Shown here: piece after piece, positions 57,980 to 64,000 of the stretch
Layout: the number at the start of each line of letters is the position of its first letter
Numbering within the stretch: position 1 is the first letter of the stretch
Source: Hansfordia pulvinata
Lineage: Eukaryota; Ascomycota; Sordariomycetes; Xylariales
Assembly (NCBI GenBank): GCA_006538405.1
Contig: BJKQ01000006.1
Span: 1,697,001-1,761,000, forward strand
Reading direction: 5' to 3'
Length of the DNA: 64,000 nt
Made by a program: the position numbers and the translations under genes
Notes under the pieces: generated by a model
What the model saw: only the letters and a program-made list of their open reading frames with translations
Told to the model about the DNA's origin: nothing
Database searches by the model: none

Positions 57980-59544
57980 TCATGCTATTCGAATCGATTC
58001 CGTGGCTCGCTCGATATAATCCAGAACGCCTTTAGTGTCCTGCGGGGCCTTCGCGTAATGCTCGGCCGTGAATCGGCGCTCAATCTCCTCGAGAGTGGTG
58101 ACAGGCCTCCTCTTGTAGTTCACGGGCCGTCCGAAATGGAGTGGGGCACGAAGGTCGCGTCGCTGTCGGTGATGAGCTTGCCGTCCTCGCGGATGCCCAG
58201 GCCCGAGACCACGCCCTCGACCGTCCACAGGCCGATGCAGGGGTAGCGGCTGCGGCCCCTGGAGTCGACGAACTCGGGCAGGGGGCACATCTCCTGGATG
58301 ATGTCCTTCTCGAGGAATCCGCGGACGGCCTTGCGGCCCTTGTCGACGACCTCGCCGTTGCGGTGGAACTCTGTGTTCTTGCCCTTGCGGCCGAAGATGG
58401 ACTTGCGGGCGTAGCGGGTCAGCTCGGCCGGCTGCTCGCCGTCGAAGTAGGTCGGGATGAGCCAGCGGGAGCGCGGGTCGTCCTTGAACAGCTGCCACAT
58501 GACGGCCCAGATGGCCTTGTTGCTCCAGAGGAGCTTGTAGGGGGGCTCGATCCAGAGGGTGCCGCCGCCGACATCCTGAGGATCCTCGCTGCCCGTCTCG
58601 GGGTGCCGCCGGCCTTGCTTGCCGACGTTGAGCCCGTCGGCCAGGCAGTCCCTGCCGAACTCCTCGTGGATCATCCACTCCCAGGGGTACAGCTTGAAGA
58701 TGACGTCGATGTGCTCGTTGTCGCGGTCGAAGAAGCGCCCCGTCGAGGCCTGCTTGCGGATCTGGTCGACGAAGAGCGTCTTGGTGGCCCGCCCGGCCTC
58801 CTGGCAGGCGCCGAGCATCAGCGACGTGGCCACGATGTCCTCGCCCCAGCGCTCGCCGCGCGCCATGGCGAAGTGCACTTTCAGCGAGCCGGGCTCCCTG
58901 CCCGCCTCCCGCTCGGCCGCGGCCAGGGTGCGCCGCCACGCCGCGACCAGCCGCTCGTACGTCTCGTTCCACTGGTCCCGGCCCAGGCCCGTCTCCTCGA
59001 GCCAGCTCCACTGCACCGTCGTGGCCTCGGCCACGGTCGTCGGCGTGTCCGCGTTGAACTCGTAGAACTTGGGCACCCGGTACCGGGGCTCGGCGTGGTC
59101 CAGCCCGCCGAAGCAGACGTCGAACCGCCCGTACAGGCTGCCGAAGCCCAGCCTTTCACCGCTGCCGCCGCCGCCAACGCCGTCTTCTTCGCCCGAGCCG
59201 CCACTCCTCCTGCCGCGCCCGTCGCGGGCCCAGGAGTCGCGGATGGCCGGCAGCGCGAACTCGGGCACGCCCATCTTCTCCGTGATGATGCTGGCGTTGT
59301 TGTTGTTGTTGTTGTTGTCGTCTTCGGACAGGAGCCAGTCGGTGGCCTCGCAGAGCATGGCGTGGACGTCCTCGCCGGCCTGGTCCAGCAGCTCGATCTC
59401 GTCCGAGGTGAAGGAGTAGTAACGGTCGTCGGGCCAGTAGGGCTCCTCGCCCGTCTCCGGGTCCGGGTCGTCCGCGTACGCGAGCCCCTCGCTCTGCACC
59501 AGGCGCAGGTGGTTCGGCCGCGGCTCGACCTCGTAGCGGCGCAT
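57980..59544 (-). CDS. Glutathionylspermidine synthase-like ATP-dependent ligase, -1 frameshift
   Basis: A homologue of the synthetase domain of bacterial glutathionylspermidine synthase and YgiC/YjfC proteins (ATP-grasp-type amide ligases; substrates uncertain in fungi). ATG 59544 (MRRYEVEPRPNH). Family landmarks are: KFYEFNADTPTTVAEA; EEFGRDCLADG; LWIEPPYKLLWSNKAIWAVMW; and GLWTVEGVVSGLGIREDGKLITD. The N-terminal amidase domain of the bifunctional enzymes is absent. A loop near residue 75 has seven Asn from an AAC repeat, and another near residue 110 is Gly/Arg-rich. After ATFVPHS the frame closes prematurely. One extra C at 58138-58139 (GG on the plus strand) restores HFGRPVNYKRRPVTTLEEI to TGA at 57980, for about 521 residues. 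Intronless. Confidence 0.8.
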
Positions 59545-62500
59545 TATGGGCGTGTGTGTGTGTGTGTGAAGGGGAAGGGAGAAAGCGGAAAGGGGAGACT
59601 TTCTAGAAGGGGAGCTGTTCAATTGACAGAAGTGATGACTCTTGGAAAGTAAAGTGATGGATGAGTGTACAGGGGAGGTAATCTAGTTGAGAGCCAGCCA
59701 GGCAGATGAGTAGATGAGGGGACCTGGCAAATTCCTGGATGCGAACAAAGTGTCTCTTAGCTCTGAGCAAAGACGGCGGAAAGGTAACGCTTATTGTGGA
59801 TAGACCGTGACGGCGGGCGAGTGAGGAAGCAGAGAATAGAATGCCAATAAACTGGCCAGGGGGTCCGAGGGGAGCGGATGGATAATAGGGTGAAGCCAAC
59901 GTCTCCTGTCAAGAGTGGCAGGCTAGAGTGCCAAGGTTGTTGCTTGAGGAACTTTAACAAACATCAAAGTCCTAACTCGAGTTGGCAAACAAGACTAAGA
60001 CTCTGAAGCCTGTAACTTCCAGGCTGTAAGTTAGAACAGGTCGGTAGATCCATTTTGTGGGGGCAGGACATATTACTCCTCTAGGCTGGTACAGCCTTTC
60101 GGGCCCTTACCACACTCCCGTCGCCCCCAGGCATCATCCCAGGCACCCGAATCCTGGCACTGGCTGTTTGTAGACAGTAGAACCTTTGGAAGGAGACAAA
60201 GAGAGGGCCCCGATCCTCCTGGTTGCGCGCTATGATATCGCCGTCTCACCAGGCAGAATCCCCTGCCGAAGGCACCTCCCGGCCTCTCGGCAGTCCGCAA
60301 GCGCCAGTCCGCCTTTCCGCGCGCCGCTTCCCCTCGGTCTGGGGTGACTAAGAAGATGACTTAGGCTCCGCCACGAGAAGGGAGGCGAAACCCGCCGGCC
60401 GCTTGGGAAGGCGTGTCGCGTGGCTGTGCACCACAGACCTCTGCCACGCGTCTCCTCTTGGAGAACTATAGGCTTGGATATGCCAAGACCACAACAAACC
60501 TGCGCCGGCTAGCAGGTTCACGGCTCGCGCCAGGACACGCCGATCATCACTTGCATACTCGTGCCTACACAACTCCTTGCCCAACCTAACCTCAGGTACT
60601 CGCACTACCTCAGGTTAGCATGGTACCGATCTATTTGCACGATGCAAAATACCTCAGGCAGACCAGTCAGCGGTAGGTACGTAGTAGGTAGGGCAAGCAG
60701 GTGAGTCTTGATCGTGGGTACACCGGAGTTCTTGCCATCCTGACCAGCCTAAAAAAACACTCCGGACCAACTTGGGAAGTTGGGTGCTGGGGCCGGAGCT
60801 AGAAAACCTCGTCAACTTTCAAGACGCATGCAGGGTGTGGCCTCGCTCTCGGGAGAAACTAACAAAGACAGGTCATAGAGCTCCCCAGTAACGCCTGTGC
60901 GTCTCTCTCTCTCTGGCACTTTGGATTTTTCTCTCCCCTTTTCCTCTTTTCTTGTCTTGCCTTTGGATTCGGAGCGGCCGCCCCCTGGGGTTGCAGGCAA
61001 AAGGGGCAATCAATATCTCTCGCCAGAAGTCATGGCTACTAAGATTAGAAACCAGATACTCGTCAGCTCGCAACGCCCAGGTCACCGGTGGCCCAGCCAT
61101 CCCGTCTGGTCACTTTCTGTATACGCGTTTCGCGGGGAACGCCACTGCTAACACTATGCATCCCCTGCCTGCTCACTGGCTGCATGCTTCTCTCAGCGCC
61201 AGTGTTGTTGCCCTCATCCTGGTGCCATCGGAAGTGCCGTGATTCTAAAATTGCCAGGAACGATCCCGTCAGCCTTGCTAGGCTCGTCTTAGGAGACGCG
61301 TTCGTCTTGTTGACACCTCCGAGGCGCCAGGTATAGGAGTCGGGACAGACACCTTACCCGCACAGGGAGTGACGACAAGCGCAGGCCAGGAACCTTGCAG
61401 GCCAGTGAGCGAACACGATCCGGAGACCTTGGTCCAACGCAAGGCAGTGGGATCCCGGTTCTCGCTTACCCGAGCCTGTTGTGGACTGTGGTGGACGACG
61501 CTGTAACAAGCCTCCACCCGGGGTGGCAAAAGGGGACGGGGGCGGGGGCGGGACGCATGCAAATAGAGAAATGACCGAAGGCTGAAGCCTGCGGAGTAGG
61601 TTGAGCTACATGACCTCCTCTGGTACCTACCTACCTGCTCGTAGTTTGTCGTCGGCCGACTCGAGATGTGGAGGCGGGTGGAAGGATCGTAGCTGTGCGG
61701 CCGGCGCCCCGGGAGGGACGAACAAACAAGCCAGAGTCTTGGCCTTTTCGCCCACGACCGAGCCAAGCCGGAGCCTCGATCTCTGCCAGGCGACAGCGCG
61801 AGAGCTGCCCGGGCAAATCGAACTTTGTTGGCGTGCCTCGTGCATACCTACATAGGTATAGCCTATAGGTAGGTAAGCAACCACGGCAACCTGGGTACCA
61901 ACTAAGGTAGGTAGTTAGGTGCCTACAAGTGGCTCTCGGATGGATTTTAGCCCAGGAGGCCGCGGAAACCCTCTCCCCCTCTCGCCCCAGCATCCATCCT
62001 CGCTCCGCGCTTGTGACAAAGCGTCCTCCTAGTGTAGCTGCTTGGCCTATGACCTCCAGGCTGCGAGGCAAAAGCCTCACCTGGTGGATGGACGCGGGGT
62101 TCAGGACTGCCTACCGACCTGGGAAACAAGCCAAGTGCCACACGAGCAAAGCGCGGGTGTGCTCCCGCTGCGCACTCGCTCCGTGGTGTATCAGACGGAG
62201 TCTCCGGGGGTGGCGCCCTTGCCAATCCCAACCATCCACAAGCTACTCCCACGCCCGGTTGCCCCCAGCTTACATCATGGAAGGAAGAGAAGAACATACC
62301 GTACCCGCAGCCAGTCAGGCCGCATAGTCCGTCTCGAAGAGGTAGTTGATCATGGTCTACGCTGGAGTTGATCGCCGGCAGATGGTTTGAAATGTCCCCA
62401 AGCAGGGTATCAAAATAGAAACGCGGCCTTCCAAGCATGACTTTGGTCTGTGAGGGCTTCCAGAAGGGGCAACTGGCAGGAGATGATGGATAGGGCATCC

Positions 62501-62914
62501 TCGTGCTGAGCCCATCACCTGGCGATGCTTGATGCCGTTTATGAAATTGCGATCAGAGTCTCGGTGTCGCCGTTGGGGCTGGCGGGGACTCTGCGTTTAG
62601 GACTTTCTCCCCCCCCCCCCCCCCAGATTCCACCCGCGCCACTGTGGATTTGCTGGTTTTGTGTGTGTTGGCCACGGTAAAGCTAGGCAATAAACTCGGC
62701 GACATAGACATCCGCTGAGCGAGATGATCAGATATATAAGTCGAGAGAGATCCGGTCTGAGTTGAGGGAAAAGGTCCGGAAGCATCAGCAACATCATCCT
62801 CTCTTCTCTCTACTCAAACAGCTTTGCCAACCAAGTACACACACACACATAACACACTTCTTCTCTCTTTCTCTCTCCCAACTCTCCTCTCAACTTCCAC
62901 CACCTCTACCCACC
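59545..62914. other. Long intergenic region with TAGGTA motifs
   Basis: About 3.4 kb without a recognised gene. Short TAGGTAGG-type repeats cluster at about 60670-60700 and 61850-61925. A poly-C tract lies at about 62611-62625. The final part is the promoter of the small secreted-peptide gene. Confidence 0.5.
62733..62740 (+). promoter_or_regulatory. TATA box of the small secreted peptide gene
   Basis: TATATAAG lies about 180 bp before the ATG and is followed by a CT-rich leader (62798-62910) with a CA repeat, a typical layout for a strongly expressed fungal gene. Confidence 0.65.
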
Positions 62915-63256
62915 ATGAAGGGCCAGTACACCGTCCCCGCGCTGCAGCTCGCTGCCGTCGCCTTCCTGGCCCCCGGCGCCATGGCCAGCCAGAAGTACTG
63001 CGTCGACGTCTCCAGCAACAAGGTCGCCCCCGAGTCCGAGTGCGCCGGCGGCGCCGCCGACTTCAAGCAGCAGAGCGGCCCCGACGGCAAGGTCGTCGGC
63101 GACGTCCTCCAGGTCTCCGCCCGCTCCGCCGCCGACTCGGGCGACTTCGTCTCCGGCGGCTTCGGCAAGCGGCAGGACTGCGACTGCAGCGCCGACCCCA
63201 GCTGCTCCGACGACTGCGACACCAGCGGCGGCGGCGGCGGCACTGTCGGCTCGTAA
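62915..63256 (+). CDS. Small secreted cysteine-rich peptide precursor with a Kex2 site
   Basis: A single-exon gene of 113 residues. Residues 1-24 form a signal peptide (MKGQYTVPALQLAAVAFLAP, cleavage near AMAS). The middle part carries two cysteines (29, 43). A Kex2-type Lys85-Arg86 is followed by a 27-residue tail with four cysteines (89, 91, 97, 101; pattern CDC, then SC and DC) and a Gly-rich end. Cleavage would release a short four-cysteine peptide. A TATA box and pyrimidine-rich leader lie upstream, and codon use is strongly C-ending, both suggesting high expression. I do not recognise the family. It may be a secreted peptide effector, a wall protein or a kexin-processed peptide. Confidence 0.7.
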   Translation: MKGQYTVPALQLAAVAFLAPGAMASQKYCVDVSSNKVAPESECAGGAADFKQQSGPDGKVVGDVLQVSARSAADSGDFVSGGFGKRQDCDCSADPSCSDDCDTSGGGGGTVGS

Positions 63257-64000
63257 AGGGGGGAAAGAGTTTTGGCACCTTCTCACCCGTGAGGCGCGAA
63301 GATGGGAGGAGCTCACTCGACTCGTTTCCCGCTGATGGGATCTACATCTGTGGGATTTTGGGATTTTGGTTTGTTTTGTCTGTTTTGTCCGAGGGGGTCC
63401 GGAAGGGAGCTCTCGTCCGTTCCCCGAGGCCCTCAAAAAATGATCATGTACTATTACACATCTCTGGCTCGAGCCATGATGCAAGCACGCAGAATCTCTG
63501 CCGCGGTCAACTAGTATAACAGCAACGTCTGATTTTTCGACACCCGAACTCCAGTTTCATCATCGATCTCGTAACTCCCCTGGTGACTCCACAACCGTAC
63601 GAGTAATAAGTGTATGCATAATGCAATCATTAACTAGCCCCTCTCTTTGGTTCGTCCTGGTTGGTTCCGGGCACTCGGTGGCTGGCTCGTGGGTGCGTGA
63701 CAGCGGCCTTCGTAGGGCTGGGGGTGCTTGGCACATCAGTTGCCGGCCTGCCTGCCTGCCTCGTGCATCATGGCGCTATACGAGTAGCACCGCATGCGCG
63801 GTGATGGGAGGAAGCCCAACAGCTCGAGCAGGGGAGCAGCTCAGTAGTACGGCAGGGAGTCGAGTCGCGGGACGGACGGGTGCGGCTGGACAGCGGCGCA
63901 ATCCTTCAGCCCTGTGCCGGTCAGGATCCATCGTCGCCTCAGAAGCTTGTTAATGTATAGGTATGCTCTCATCGGATCGGCGAGTCGCCTAACGCCGCTC
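63257..64000. other. 3' flank and start of intergenic DNA
   Basis: No gene recognised to the window end. Two TACGAGTA octamers lie at 63598-63605 and 63779-63786. Confidence 0.55.

Overview
This window reads as nuclear DNA of a filamentous ascomycete (Pezizomycotina, most likely a Sordariomycete). The evidence is short GT-AG introns (about 50-180 bp), GC-rich codon third positions, a Zn2Cys6 regulator, a fungal-type cytochrome P450, a fungal rhodopsin-domain (Pth11-like) membrane protein, Kex2-type secreted cysteine-rich proteins, and broad intergenic spaces full of microsatellites. No tRNA, rRNA, CRISPR array or intact transposon was seen.

Layout. 1-5.9 kb is gene-free and rich in simple repeats. 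Then come a chitin-deacetylase-type polysaccharide deacetylase (5.9-7.0, +), a PA/TM protein that lacks the RING its relatives carry (8.7-9.8, -), 4 kb of low-complexity DNA, a P450 (13.9-16.0, +) and an unresolved decayed or multi-exon gene (16.3-17.3, +). A dynamin-like GTPase (18.8-20.9, -) and a Rad17/Rad24 checkpoint clamp loader (21.9-24.6, -) follow, then UDP-glucose 4-epimerase (26.4-27.8, +) and a giant ankyrin protein with a C-terminal coiled coil (31.0-36.7, +). Next are an Mpv17/PMP22 membrane protein (37.6-38.8, +), a secreted acidic protein (39.9-40.5, +), a seven-TM rhodopsin-domain protein (41.1-42.9, -) and a secreted ten-cysteine protein (44.8-45.6, +). The last part holds an MFS sugar-type transporter (47.3-49.1, +), a fungal-TF-domain protein without a zinc cluster (50.4-53.3, +), a tartrate/D-malate/isopropylmalate-type dehydrogenase (53.6-54.8, -), a Zn2Cys6 regulator (56.5-57.9, +), a glutathionylspermidine-synthase-like protein (58.0-59.5, -) and a small Kex2-site secreted peptide precursor (62.9-63.3, +).

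How the genes relate. Most look like independent housekeeping or accessory genes. The stretch 47-59.5 kb (transporter, regulator, dehydrogenase, regulator, ligase) has the composition of a small catabolic neighbourhood, but this is inference.

Three window-wide patterns stand out. First, eight conserved genes are each broken by single-base losses, nine events in all, every one of the -1 type and mostly in G/C runs; under-called homopolymers are the simplest reading. Second, in-frame microsatellite-like inserts (poly-Ser, Asp, Glu, Asn, His, Ala, Gly) sit inside otherwise conserved proteins. Third, the octamer TACGAGTA/TACTCGTA recurs about 18 times, all in non-coding DNA. In addition, a roughly 0.9 kb block with sharply reduced CpG lies directly over the promoter and signal-peptide codons of the ten-cysteine secreted protein, and the ankyrin protein is built from about ten copies of a roughly 100-residue higher-order repeat.
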